A model generated the notes under the pieces. That model worked only from the letters and a program-made list of their open reading frames with translations. It did not search any database and was not told the origin of the DNA. Positions 1-7,044 of a stretch of DNA of 64,000 nucleotides are shown in pieces (positions within the stretch are counted from its first letter, which is position 1; each line of letters starts with the position of its first letter). The translations under genes were made by a program, and so were the position numbers. This DNA is from Micromonospora pattaloongensis (lineage in GTDB: Bacteria > Actinomycetota > Actinomycetes > Mycobacteriales > Micromonosporaceae): contig NZ_FNPH01000014.1 of the NCBI RefSeq assembly GCF_900107255.1, positions 19,314 to 83,313 of the forward strand, read 5' to 3'.

Positions 1-423
1 ATCACGTTCGCGGCGCGGAAGACCCTGGCGCGTCCCGCCGGCACGGCGTTCGGGTCGGTCCCGGTTGCGGGCTACGAGATCCACCACGGGTACGTGTCGC
101 GGGGCGAGGCGGCGCCGTTGCTGACCCACGCCGACGGGCGGGGTGAGGGCGCGGCCGCCGGCAACGTCTTCGGCACCCACTGGCACGGGGCGTTCGAGTG
201 CGACGAGTTCCGGCGCCGGTTCCTCGCCGAGTCGGCGCGGCTGGCCGGCCGGCACGGGTTCACGGTCGCCCCGGACACCTCGTTCGCGGCCGCCCGGGAG
301 CGTGGCCTCGACCTGCTCGGCGATCTGGTCGAGGAGCACCTCGACACCGATGCCCTCTGGCGGCTCATCGAGGCCGGTCCGACGCCGGGCCTGCCGTTCA
401 TTCCGCCCGGCGCCCCCGGGTGA
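1..423 (+). CDS. cobQ: Cobyric acid synthase, C-terminal part (runs off window)
   Basis: The frame is open from base 1 and ends at TGA 421-423, so only the last 140 residues are present. They match the end of the glutamine amidotransferase-like domain of cobyric acid synthase: GYEIHHG near residue 25, then GTHWHGAFECDEFRRRFL, the usual region around the amidotransferase histidine. The family uses glutamine and ATP to amidate four carboxylates of adenosyl-cobyrinic acid a,c-diamide, late in cobalamin synthesis in the cytoplasm. Further cobalamin genes (cobB, cobC, cobT, cobA/cysG) follow on the same strand. The stop overlaps the GTG start of the next gene by 4 bases, so the two are probably translationally coupled. 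The N-terminal synthetase domain lies outside the window. Confidence 0.9.
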   Translation: MTFAARKTLARPAGTAFGSVPVAGYEIHHGYVSRGEAAPLLTHADGRGEGAAAGNVFGTHWHGAFECDEFRRRFLAESARLAGRHGFTVAPDTSFAAARERGLDLLGDLVEEHLDTDALWRLIEAGPTPGLPFIPPGAPG

Positions 424-1058
424 CCGTCGAGCGGTACGCCGACCTGGCTCGGCAGGTGCTGGCCCGGCCACCGCGGCTCGGGCGTACCCGCCTGGTGGCG
501 GTCGACGGGCCGAGCGGCGCCGGCAAGACCGTCTTCGCCACCCGTCTCGTGGCGGCGCTGGACGGCGCGCCGGTGGTGCACAGCGATGACCTGCTCGCCG
601 GCTGGGACGACCAGTTCACGTTCTGGTCACGCCTGGCGGAGTGGGTGCTCGGGCCGCTGCGCGCCGGGGGGCTCGCCCGCTATCGGCGCTACGACTGGCA
701 CCGGCGCGAGTTCGGTCCGCAGTGGACGGAACTGCCGCCCGCGCCGGTGGTGCTCCTGGAGGGGGTGAGCGTGGCGCGTGCCGAGATCCGACCGGAGCTG
801 ACCCTCGCCGTCCTGGTGACCGCGCCGTCCGGACTGCGGCTGGCCCGGGCGCTCGCCCGCGACGGCGTGACGATCCGGCCGTACCTCGAGAACTGGCGGC
901 GCGGCGAGGACCTGCACTTCCGCGCGGACGCCACCGCCGAGCACGCCGATCTGCTCGTCGACGGCGCGCCGGAGACGCCGCACGATCCGGCCGTGGAATA
1001 CGTGCGCATCGATCCGGCATGGACGTCGCGCGGAGGCTGCGGCAGGATCGGCGGGTAA
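420..1058 (+). CDS. P-loop nucleoside/uridine kinase-like protein
   Basis: A 212-residue P-loop kinase. The start is taken as GTG 420, which overlaps the cobQ stop as GTGA. Walker A is DGPSGAGKT near residues 26-34, and HSDDLLAGWDD near residues 51-61 resembles the substrate-binding Asp region of uridine kinase and related (d)NTP kinases. A lid-like Arg-rich stretch (ENWRRGEDLHFRAD) comes later. This pattern is usual for actinobacterial proteins annotated as uridine kinase, but the substrate cannot be read from the sequence. Coupling to cobQ is suggestive: a role with a cobalamin precursor is possible, yet the cobinamide kinase CobU/CobP is a different family. The fold is confident, the substrate is not. 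Confidence 0.75.
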   Translation: MTVERYADLARQVLARPPRLGRTRLVAVDGPSGAGKTVFATRLVAALDGAPVVHSDDLLAGWDDQFTFWSRLAEWVLGPLRAGGLARYRRYDWHRREFGPQWTELPPAPVVLLEGVSVARAEIRPELTLAVLVTAPSGLRLARALARDGVTIRPYLENWRRGEDLHFRADATAEHADLLVDGAPETPHDPAVEYVRIDPAWTSRGGCGRIGG

Positions 1059-1085
1059 CCGCAGCGCGAGTCCGGGGAGTGCGCG

Positions 1086-2237
1086 ATGGCCAGAGACGAC
1101 GACGGTCCGGCGCCCACTCGGCGCCGGGTCGCGCTGACCGGAATCAGCTCCCGCGCGTGGGAGCATCCGGCCGACCGCGGGGCGTTGACCGCGTTGCGGG
1201 AGCTGCGCGGTTTCGACGACGTGGTCAGGGCGTTCTTCGGGATGTGGAACGAGCGCGGCTTCCGGCTCTCCTATCTCGCCGCCGCGATCCGCGTCGACCA
1301 CCGGCAGTACCCGCGCGTGCACCAACGCTTCGTCGAGGCCGCCACCGCGCTGGACGTCCCCGAGCTGCCCGAGCTGTACGTCACCCAGTCGCCCTGGCTC
1401 GACGCCGAGTCGATCGGCCTGGAGCGGCCGTTCATCGTGCTGAGCACCGCCTGCGTGCAGCAGCTCGACGACGACGAGCTGCGCGCGCTGCTCGGCCACG
1501 AGCTCGGGCACGTCCGCAGCGGCCATGCCGTCTACAAGACGATCCTGTCGATCCTGACGCGCTGGGCCGCCAACCTCAGCTGGCTGCCGGTCGGGGCCAT
1601 GGCGCTGCGGGCCATCATGGCGGCGATGCTGGAGTGGTGGCGCAAGGCCGAACTCTCCGCCGACCGTGCCGGGCTGCTCGCCGGGCAGGACCCGGCGGCG
1701 TCGCTGCGGCTGCTGATGAAGCTGGCCGGCGGCGGCGACCTGAGCCAGATCGACACGGCGGCGTTCCTGGAGCAGGCCGCCGAGTACGACGGCGGCGGCG
1801 ACCTCCGGGACAGCCTGCACAAGATCCGCATGACGGCGTGGAGCCGGTATCCCGTGCCCGTCGCCCGCGCCGCCGACCTGCGGCGGTGGATCGACGACGG
1901 CGGCTACGGCCGGGTGCTCGGCGGGGACTACCCGCGGCGCGATGACGACGGCGCGGCGTCGGCGTCGGAGGAGATCAAGGCGGCGGCGGATTCCTACCGG
2001 GAGTCGTTCGGCCGGTCGCAGGACCCGCTGGTCGGGCTGCTGCGCCGGCTCGGTGACGGCGCCACCGACCTGGGGGAGTGGGTGGGCGGCCACGCGGGGC
2101 GGGCGCGCGCCTGGATGGGCGCGGCGCAGGAGGCGGCCGCGCGCGCGGCCGGCGAGGCCGCCGCGCGCGCCCGGCGTACGGGGACCGGCGGCGGCGACGG
2201 GGCTGGCCGGGAGGGATCCGGCGACGGCGGTCGGTAA
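1086..2237 (+). CDS. M48 family zinc metallopeptidase, membrane-associated
   Basis: A 383-residue protein with the zinc-protease motif HELGH at residues 138-142 in LLGHELGHVRSGH, typical of M48 (HtpX/Ste24-like) peptidases. The third zinc ligand probably lies in the downstream KAELSADRAGLLAG segment (Glu/Asp), as in other M48 proteins. A hydrophobic stretch near residues 155-182 (AANLSWLPVGAMALRAIMAAM) follows the active site and suggests membrane association. The C-terminal 60 residues are Ala/Gly/Arg-rich and look disordered. It starts 27 bases after the kinase. Members degrade misfolded membrane proteins or process substrates; the target is unknown. Family assignment is strong. Confidence 0.85.
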   Translation: MARDDDGPAPTRRRVALTGISSRAWEHPADRGALTALRELRGFDDVVRAFFGMWNERGFRLSYLAAAIRVDHRQYPRVHQRFVEAATALDVPELPELYVTQSPWLDAESIGLERPFIVLSTACVQQLDDDELRALLGHELGHVRSGHAVYKTILSILTRWAANLSWLPVGAMALRAIMAAMLEWWRKAELSADRAGLLAGQDPAASLRLLMKLAGGGDLSQIDTAAFLEQAAEYDGGGDLRDSLHKIRMTAWSRYPVPVARAADLRRWIDDGGYGRVLGGDYPRRDDDGAASASEEIKAAADSYRESFGRSQDPLVGLLRRLGDGATDLGEWVGGHAGRARAWMGAAQEAAARAAGEAAARARRTGTGGGDGAGREGSGDGGR

Positions 2238-2245
2238 GGCCGGCT

Positions 2246-2251
2246 TACGAT
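2246..2251 (+). promoter_or_regulatory. Leaderless-type -10 box of the dipeptidase gene
   Basis: TACGAT lies exactly 7 bases before ATG 2259 with no Shine-Dalgarno in between. The TANNNT-N7-ATG spacing is that expected for a leaderless transcript starting at the A of the start codon. No clear -35 element is visible. Confidence 0.55.
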
Positions 2252-2258
2252 CGCGGTC

Positions 2259-3626
2259 ATGACCGCACCCACCTTCACCGAGTCCGAGCTGCGCGCCGCC
2301 GTCGAGCGCGAGCTGCCCGGCGTCCGCGCCGATCTGGAGCGCCTGGTCCGGATTCCCGGCATCGCCTTCGACGGTTTCGATCACTCGCACGTGGAGCGTT
2401 CCGCCGAGGCCGTCGCCGAGCTGCTGCGCGGCTGCGGCCTCGACGTGCAGATCACGCGCTCCGGCGGGCAGCCCGCGGTGATCGGGCGCAGGGCGGCGCC
2501 GGACGGAGCGCCGACCGTGCTGCTCTACGCCCACCACGACGTTCAGCCGGTCGGCGACCTCACGCTCTGGTTGAGCGACCCGTTCGAGCCGGTGGAGCGG
2601 GACGGGCGGCTCTACGGGCGCGGCGCGGCCGACGACAAGGCCGGGGTGATGGCGCACATCGCCGCGCTGCGGGCGTTCGGCGACGCGCTGCCGGTCGGGG
2701 TGGTGCTGTTCATCGAGGGCGAGGAGGAGTTCGGCTCCGACTCCCTGGAGCGGCTGCTGGAGCAGCACCGCGACGAGATCGCGTCCGACGTCATCGTCAT
2801 CGCCGACTCGGCGAACTGGGACGTGGGCGTCCCGGCGCTGACCACCTCGCTGCGCGGGCTCATCAACTGCTTCGTCGAGGTGCGCGTGCTGGACCACGCC
2901 GTGCACAGCGGCATGTTCGGCGGCCCCGTGCCCGACGCGCTGACCGCGCTCTCCCGGCTGCTCGCCACGCTGCACGACGACGCCGGCGACGTCGCGGTCG
3001 ACGGGCTGTACGGCCGGACCGGGGCGACCGTCGACTACCCGGAACAGCGGCTGCGCGCCGAGGCGGGCCTGGCCGACGGCGTCTCCTTCATCGGCACCGG
3101 CCGGCTGACCGACCGGATCTGGACCAAGCCGGCGCTCGCCGTGCTCGGCATCGACGCGCCGCGCACCGCCGAGGCCCCGAACGCGCTGGTGCCCGCGGCC
3201 AAGGCGAAGCTGAGCCTGCGGCTGGCCCCCGGCGACGACCCCAAGCGGGCGTACGCGGCGCTGGTCGCGCACCTGGAGAAGCACGCCCCCTGGGGCGCCA
3301 AGGTCGAGGTGACCTTCGAGCACGACGGCTGGCCGTGCGTGATCGACGCGACCGGCCCGATGTACGACGCCGCGCGCGCCGCCTTCCGCGCCGCCTGGGA
3401 CGGCGTGGACGCCGTGGACATGGGCGTCGGCGGCTCGATCCCGTTCATCGCCACCTTCCAGGAGATGTTCCCGCAGGCGGCGATCCTGGTCACCGGTGTG
3501 GAGGACCCGCACTCGCGGGCGCACGGGCCGAACGAGAGCCTGCACCTGGGGGAGTTCGCACGGGTGTGCCTGGCCGAGGCGCTGCTGCTCGCCAAGGTCG
3601 CCGAGGTCGGCAAGCCGGCGTCCTGA
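2259..3626 (+). CDS. M20 family metallopeptidase (dipeptidase)
   Basis: A 455-residue M20/M25/M40 dizinc peptidase. Residues near 88-96 (YAHHDVQPVG) carry the first metal-binding His and catalytic Asp; GRGAADDKAG (about 126) supplies the bridging Asp; EGEEEFGS (about 153-160) supplies the catalytic Glu and a metal ligand. The central part (residues about 200-320) is the dimerisation lid, and the final zinc His lies in DPHSRAHGPNE. The family hydrolyses dipeptides or acyl-amino acids in the cytoplasm; exact substrate unknown. The start at ATG 2259 is supported by the leaderless -10 box directly upstream. Length is normal for the family. Confidence 0.9.
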   Translation: MTAPTFTESELRAAVERELPGVRADLERLVRIPGIAFDGFDHSHVERSAEAVAELLRGCGLDVQITRSGGQPAVIGRRAAPDGAPTVLLYAHHDVQPVGDLTLWLSDPFEPVERDGRLYGRGAADDKAGVMAHIAALRAFGDALPVGVVLFIEGEEEFGSDSLERLLEQHRDEIASDVIVIADSANWDVGVPALTTSLRGLINCFVEVRVLDHAVHSGMFGGPVPDALTALSRLLATLHDDAGDVAVDGLYGRTGATVDYPEQRLRAEAGLADGVSFIGTGRLTDRIWTKPALAVLGIDAPRTAEAPNALVPAAKAKLSLRLAPGDDPKRAYAALVAHLEKHAPWGAKVEVTFEHDGWPCVIDATGPMYDAARAAFRAAWDGVDAVDMGVGGSIPFIATFQEMFPQAAILVTGVEDPHSRAHGPNESLHLGEFARVCLAEALLLAKVAEVGKPAS

Positions 3627-3675
3627 CCCCCTCGATGAGGCAACAGCCCCGTCACCGGCGCGGAAGTCCCTGATC

Positions 3676-3710
3676 GACACGCCGGAAACATGGCGCGGAC
3701 ACGCCGGAAA
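3676..3710 (+). repeat. Pair of 13-bp direct repeats upstream of the SOS-box gene
   Basis: GACACGCCGGAAA occurs at 3676-3688 and again at 3698-3710, a 22-bp period (two helical turns), 28 bp before the -10 box of the next gene. The period would place two bound proteins on the same DNA face, so an activator or repressor site is possible. It could also be chance in high-GC DNA. Confidence 0.4.
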
Positions 3711-3737
3711 GCTGCCGGGGCTGTCGGAGGTTTGCGA

Positions 3738-3760
3738 TATGGTTTCGAACATGAGTACGA
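3738..3760 (+). promoter_or_regulatory. Leaderless promoter with overlapping LexA (SOS) box
   Basis: TCGAACATGAGTACGA at 3745-3760 matches the actinobacterial SOS consensus TCGAAC-N4-GTTCGA at 11 of 12 conserved positions. A -10 box TATGGT at 3738-3743 sits 7 bases before ATG 3751, the leaderless arrangement. LexA bound here would cover the transcription start and start codon, so the gene should be off until DNA damage. No -35 element is obvious. Confidence 0.75.
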
Positions 3761-3957
3761 ATGAAGCCATCGTGCGGCTGGGAGCCGCCGTCAGTGCTCT
3801 GGGGGACGTCGACGTCTCCGCGTGGTCCGACGACGCGCTCCGGGACCAGCTCGGCGAGCTCTCGCGGGCGCTCTGCGCGCTCGACGCGCTGCTGTCCCGC
3901 GTCGCCGACGACGTGCGCGCCCGCGGCCTGCGGATCGAGGAGCCGGTCGCGGCGTAA
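3751..3957 (+). CDS. Short DUF222-like protein, predicted SOS-regulated
   Basis: A 68-residue protein resembling the first segment of DUF222 / 13E12-repeat HNH proteins: a helix of the type AIVRLGAAVSAL, then SDDALRDQLGELSRALCALDALLSRVADDVRARG. In full-length members this precedes about 300 residues ending in an HNH nuclease; here a clean TAA follows at 3955, so the protein is either a genuine mini-version or a truncated relic. The start is ATG 3751, supported by the -10 box 7 bases upstream and by the SOS box across the start. Several 13E12-family genes in Mycobacterium tuberculosis are reported to be LexA-regulated (recalled, not checked). A DNA ligase gene follows 36 bases downstream, which fits a DNA-damage role. 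Confidence 0.6.
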   Translation: MSTNEAIVRLGAAVSALGDVDVSAWSDDALRDQLGELSRALCALDALLSRVADDVRARGLRIEEPVAA

Positions 3958-3993
3958 CGACCGCGCTGTCGGGGGTGGCTGTCAGGATGGGGC

Positions 3994-5589
3994 GTGCGCT
4001 TCATCGACCTGGCGGCCACCTCGGCCGCGGTAGCGGCGACCTCCGGCCGGCGGGCCAAGGTCGAGCTGCTCGCCGCGGCCCTGCGGGGCCTCGCGCCCGA
4101 CGAGATCTCCGCCGGCTCGGCGTACCTCGCCGGAGAGCTGCCCCAGCGGCAGACCGGCGTCGGCTACGCCAGCCTGCGCGACCTGCCGGCGCCGGCCGTC
4201 GAGCCGTCGCTCACCGTGGCCGCCGTCGACGCGGCGATCGCCGAGCTGTCGGCGGTCAGCGGCCACGGTTCGCAGGCCCGGCGGCGGCAGCTGCTCGGCG
4301 CGCTCCTCGCCGCGGCGACCGCCGACGAGCAACGTCTCCTCGTCGGGCTCTTCAGCGGCGAGCTGCGGCAGGGCGCCCAGGCGGGGCTGCTCGCCGACGC
4401 GATCGCGCGGGCCGCCGACGTCCCGGTCGCGACGGTACGCCGCGCGCTGCTGCTCGCCGGCGACCTGAAGGCCGTCGCGGTGGCGGCGCTGAGCGGCGAC
4501 CCGGCCGCGCTCGGGGCGTTCGCGCTGCAGGTCGGTCGCCCGCTCGCGCCGATGCTCGCGCAGAGCGCGGCGTCGGTCGACGAGGCGCTGGCCGCGACCG
4601 GGACGCCGGCGGCCGTCGACGTGAAGCTCGACGGCGTCCGCATCCAGGTGCACCGTTCCGGCGACGACGTCGCCGTCTTCACCCGCAGCCTCGACGAGAT
4701 CACCCCGCGGCTGCCGGCGGTGGTCGCCGCGGTCCGGGCGCTGCCGGCACGCGAGCTCGTCCTCGACGGCGAGGCGCTCGCGCTGGACGCGACCGGACGC
4801 CCCCGCCCGTTCCAGGAGACCTCCAGCCTGGCGGCGACCCGCGGCGCCCGCCGCCGCGTCGCCGCCGAGCTGTCCCGCGCCGCCGCCCCGGGTGCGCCGG
4901 GGGCCGCGCTCACCCCGTACTTCTTCGATCTGCTGCACCTCGACGGCGTCGACCTGCTCGACGCGCCCGGCCGGGAGCGCTGGGCCGCCCTCGCCGACGC
5001 CCTCCCGACCGGGCTGCTCGTCGGCCGGGTCTTCGTCGACGGCGTCGACGCGGCGGCGGACGCCTTCGCCGCGGCGATCGACGCCGGTCACGAGGGGGTG
5101 GTGGTGAAGTCCCCCGACGCGCCGTACGACGCCGGCCGGCGCGGCGCCGCCTGGGTGAAGGTGAAGCCGCGGCACACCCTCGACCTGGTCGTGCTCGCCG
5201 TGGAGTGGGGCAGCGGGCGGCGCCGCGGTTGGCTCTCCAACCTGCACCTGGGCGCCCGCGACCCGGCGACCGGCGGCTTCGTGATGCTGGGCAAGACGTT
5301 CAAGGGACTCACCGACGAGCTGCTGCGCTGGCAGACCGAGCGGTTCCTGGAGCTGGCGGTGGAACGGGGGGAGTACGTCGTCCGGGTGCGGCCGGTGCAG
5401 GTGGTGGAGATCGCCTTCGACGGGGTGCAGAGCAGCCCGCGCTATCCGGGCGGCCTGGCGCTGCGGTTCGCGCGGGTGGTGCGGTACCGCGACGACAAGA
5501 CCGCGGCGGAGGCGGACACGATCGACGCGGTCCGCGCGATCCACGCGGGCCGCGCGCCCGGTCAGAGCGCGGCCAGCGACCGCGCGTAG
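3994..5589 (+). CDS. ligB: ATP-dependent DNA ligase
   Basis: A 531-residue ATP-dependent DNA ligase of the LigB type. The nucleotidyltransferase lysine is K211 in motif I (VDVKLDGVRIQ). Motif III appears as LDGEAL, motif IV as EGVVVKS near residue 368, and motif V as WVKVKP near 387. The first 190 residues form the Ala-rich helical DNA-binding domain, and the C-terminus is the OB-fold. It seals nicks using ATP, alongside the essential NAD-dependent LigA found in all bacteria. GTG 3994 is preceded either by a short -10-like CAGGAT or by an AGGATGGGG ribosome site. The adjacent SOS-box gene 36 bases upstream could bring it under damage control. Its end overlaps the opposite-strand gene by 28 bases. 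Confidence 0.92.
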   Translation: MRFIDLAATSAAVAATSGRRAKVELLAAALRGLAPDEISAGSAYLAGELPQRQTGVGYASLRDLPAPAVEPSLTVAAVDAAIAELSAVSGHGSQARRRQLLGALLAAATADEQRLLVGLFSGELRQGAQAGLLADAIARAADVPVATVRRALLLAGDLKAVAVAALSGDPAALGAFALQVGRPLAPMLAQSAASVDEALAATGTPAAVDVKLDGVRIQVHRSGDDVAVFTRSLDEITPRLPAVVAAVRALPARELVLDGEALALDATGRPRPFQETSSLAATRGARRRVAAELSRAAAPGAPGAALTPYFFDLLHLDGVDLLDAPGRERWAALADALPTGLLVGRVFVDGVDAAADAFAAAIDAGHEGVVVKSPDAPYDAGRRGAAWVKVKPRHTLDLVVLAVEWGSGRRRGWLSNLHLGARDPATGGFVMLGKTFKGLTDELLRWQTERFLELAVERGEYVVRVRPVQVVEIAFDGVQSSPRYPGGLALRFARVVRYRDDKTAAEADTIDAVRAIHAGRAPGQSAASDRA

Positions 5590-5978
5590 TTGACCTGCTG
5601 GTGCAGCTGCCGCATCCGGGCCTGCCCGTTCACCGGGACGCGTGCGACGTACTGCCGCGGCCCGTTGGTCACCACCACCTGCGCGGTGCCGCGGTAGACC
5701 GTGGTGCGCACCTTCAGGAAGAGCAGGCTCAGCACCGGCAGCACGCAGAAGCCGACGATGGCGGCCACCACCGCCCAGGTGGGGGTGCGCTGCTCCGGCT
5801 GCCACTCCTCGGTGACGTGCCAGGTCGAGCCGGCCAGCGGAAGGTCCCCGGCGGGCGTCCGCACCAGCGTCGAGGTGACCGCGATCTCGCCGATCTGCGC
5901 GACCACCAGCGCGCCGGGGGCGTCGGCGCTCGGAGGCGGTAGGGCGGGGCCCGGAGTCGGCGGGGGATCGACGCTCAT
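5562..5978 (-). CDS. Small membrane protein of unknown function
   Basis: A 138-residue protein that I do not recognise with confidence. It has a Pro-rich N-terminus, a short beta-type segment (ALVVAQIGEIAVTSTLVRT), one strong hydrophobic stretch near residues 77-97 (TWAVVAAIVGFCVLPVLSL), then a hydrophilic C-terminal domain with RTTVYRGTAQVVVTNG. It resembles actinobacterial single-pass proteins of DUF6232 type; that link is tentative. ATG 5978 is chosen because TAGGGT lies exactly 7 bases upstream; an in-frame GTG at 5987 overlaps that box and is less likely. The 3' end overlaps ligB by 28 bases tail to tail. Confidence 0.7.
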   Translation of the reverse strand: MSVDPPPTPGPALPPPSADAPGALVVAQIGEIAVTSTLVRTPAGDLPLAGSTWHVTEEWQPEQRTPTWAVVAAIVGFCVLPVLSLLFLKVRTTVYRGTAQVVVTNGPRQYVARVPVNGQARMRQLHQQVNYARSLAAL

Positions 5979-5985
5979 GCCGGGC

Positions 5986-5991
5986 ACCCTA
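5986..5991 (-). promoter_or_regulatory. Leaderless-type -10 box (TAGGGT)
   Basis: On the minus strand TAGGGT is followed by 7 bases and then ATG 5978. No Shine-Dalgarno is present between them, so transcription probably starts at the start codon. Confidence 0.5.
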
Positions 5992-6044
5992 ACCCGGGAC
6001 GCGCGCCGGGCAGCGACGCCGCCGCCGCGCCAACGGTCACCCGG

Positions 6045-6863
6045 TCAGGGCGCGGCCGGGGCGACCGGCTCGGCGGCCCGGTCGAGCGGCTTGTCCCGGC
6101 CCGGCGCGCCGCCGTGCGCCTCGCGCCGCGCCACCCAGCCGAAACCGACCAGCGCCATCACCGCGAACAGCCACCACTGCACCACGTAGGCGGCGTTCAG
6201 CACGTTGTTCTCCCGCGTCACCGGCACCGGCACGAAGCCCGGATCGGCCGGCGGGTCCTGGGTGTCCAGCAGGAGGTAGGCCCCGTAGACCGGGTAGGGC
6301 AGCTCGCGGGCGAGCTTGGGCACGGACACCCGCCGCGTCTCCAGCTTCCCGTCGCGGCGCTCGACCGGGTACGAACCGCTCTCCGACAGGTGCACCCGGC
6401 CCACCACCGTCACGTCGCCGGCCGGCGCGGCCGGCACCTCCGGCTGCGTCATCGCGCTGCCGCCGGGCGTGGGCGGCACCCAACCGCGGTCGACGAGGAC
6501 GGCGGAGCCGTCGGCGAGCACCAGCGGGGTCAGCACCTCGAACCCGGCCCGGCCCTCGACGCTGCGGTTGCGGACCAGCACGATGTTCGCGGTGTCGTAC
6601 CGACCGGTCGCGGTGACCCGCTGCCAGGCGGTCTCCGCCGCCGGCGGCGGCCCGGCCCTGCCCGCGCCGCCGCCCGGGGCCGGCAGGATTCGTCCCAGCT
6701 CGGCCGGGGCGCCGCGGCTGCCGGCGTCGATGCGGTCGTTGATCGCGGTGCGGTCCCGGTAGCGATCCAGCTGCCAGTTGCCGAGCAGGACCATCACCAT
6801 GGCTGCCGCCACGGTCAGCGCGAGATAGCCGAGCCAGCGGGGGGTCAGCAGGAACCGGTACAC
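6045..6863 (-). CDS. SURF1 family cytochrome oxidase assembly protein
   Basis: A 272-residue SURF1 protein. It has the classic arrangement: an N-terminal membrane helix (about residues 9-27, WLGYLALTVAAAMVMVLLGNWQLDRY with the conserved GxWQ-type end), a large extracytoplasmic domain with VLVDRGWVPP and GRVHLSES, and a second helix near residues 225-245 (NAAYVVQWWLFAVMALVGFG, matching the SURF1 YAxQWWxFA pattern). The family helps haem insertion into cytochrome aa3 oxidase. No oxidase subunits are nearby. GTG 6863 is favoured because TAACCT lies 7 bases upstream. The C-terminal tail is charged then Pro/Ala-rich. Confidence 0.9.
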   Translation of the reverse strand: MYRFLLTPRWLGYLALTVAAAMVMVLLGNWQLDRYRDRTAINDRIDAGSRGAPAELGRILPAPGGGAGRAGPPPAAETAWQRVTATGRYDTANIVLVRNRSVEGRAGFEVLTPLVLADGSAVLVDRGWVPPTPGGSAMTQPEVPAAPAGDVTVVGRVHLSESGSYPVERRDGKLETRRVSVPKLARELPYPVYGAYLLLDTQDPPADPGFVPVPVTRENNVLNAAYVVQWWLFAVMALVGFGWVARREAHGGAPGRDKPLDRAAEPVAPAAP

Positions 6864-6870
6864 ACCAGCG

Positions 6871-6876
6871 AGGTTA
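6871..6876 (-). promoter_or_regulatory. Leaderless-type -10 box of SURF1 gene (TAACCT)
   Basis: TAACCT on the minus strand is followed by a 7-base spacer and GTG 6863. It lies in the short divergent space shared with cobB, whose own start instead has a good GGAGG ribosome site. Confidence 0.5.
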
Positions 6877-7044
6877 CCGCTGTGCCGGCGGCCACCCGCG
6901 CGGTGGCCGCCGGCCGCGGCCGTTGCGCGGTCGCGGTAACGGGTATCGTCGCCCCCGCGACGGATCGACCACCGTTGGGCCGTCGTGCTGGCCCGCCCCG
7001 GACCACACCCGTCCGGCCACCCTCTCGCCCCCCGGAGGCCGCCG

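Noticed and set aside
627..4058. Very long minus-strand open frame opposite the kinase, M48 and M20 genes
   Set aside because: Arg/Pro/His-rich low-complexity translation; antisense frames in high-GC DNA often stay open. The plus strand carries clear families with catalytic motifs.
6864..7044. Cobalamin riboswitch upstream of cobB
   Set aside because: The gap is only 181 bases with no recognisable B12-box or conserved core; only a simple GGCCACC-type hairpin is present.
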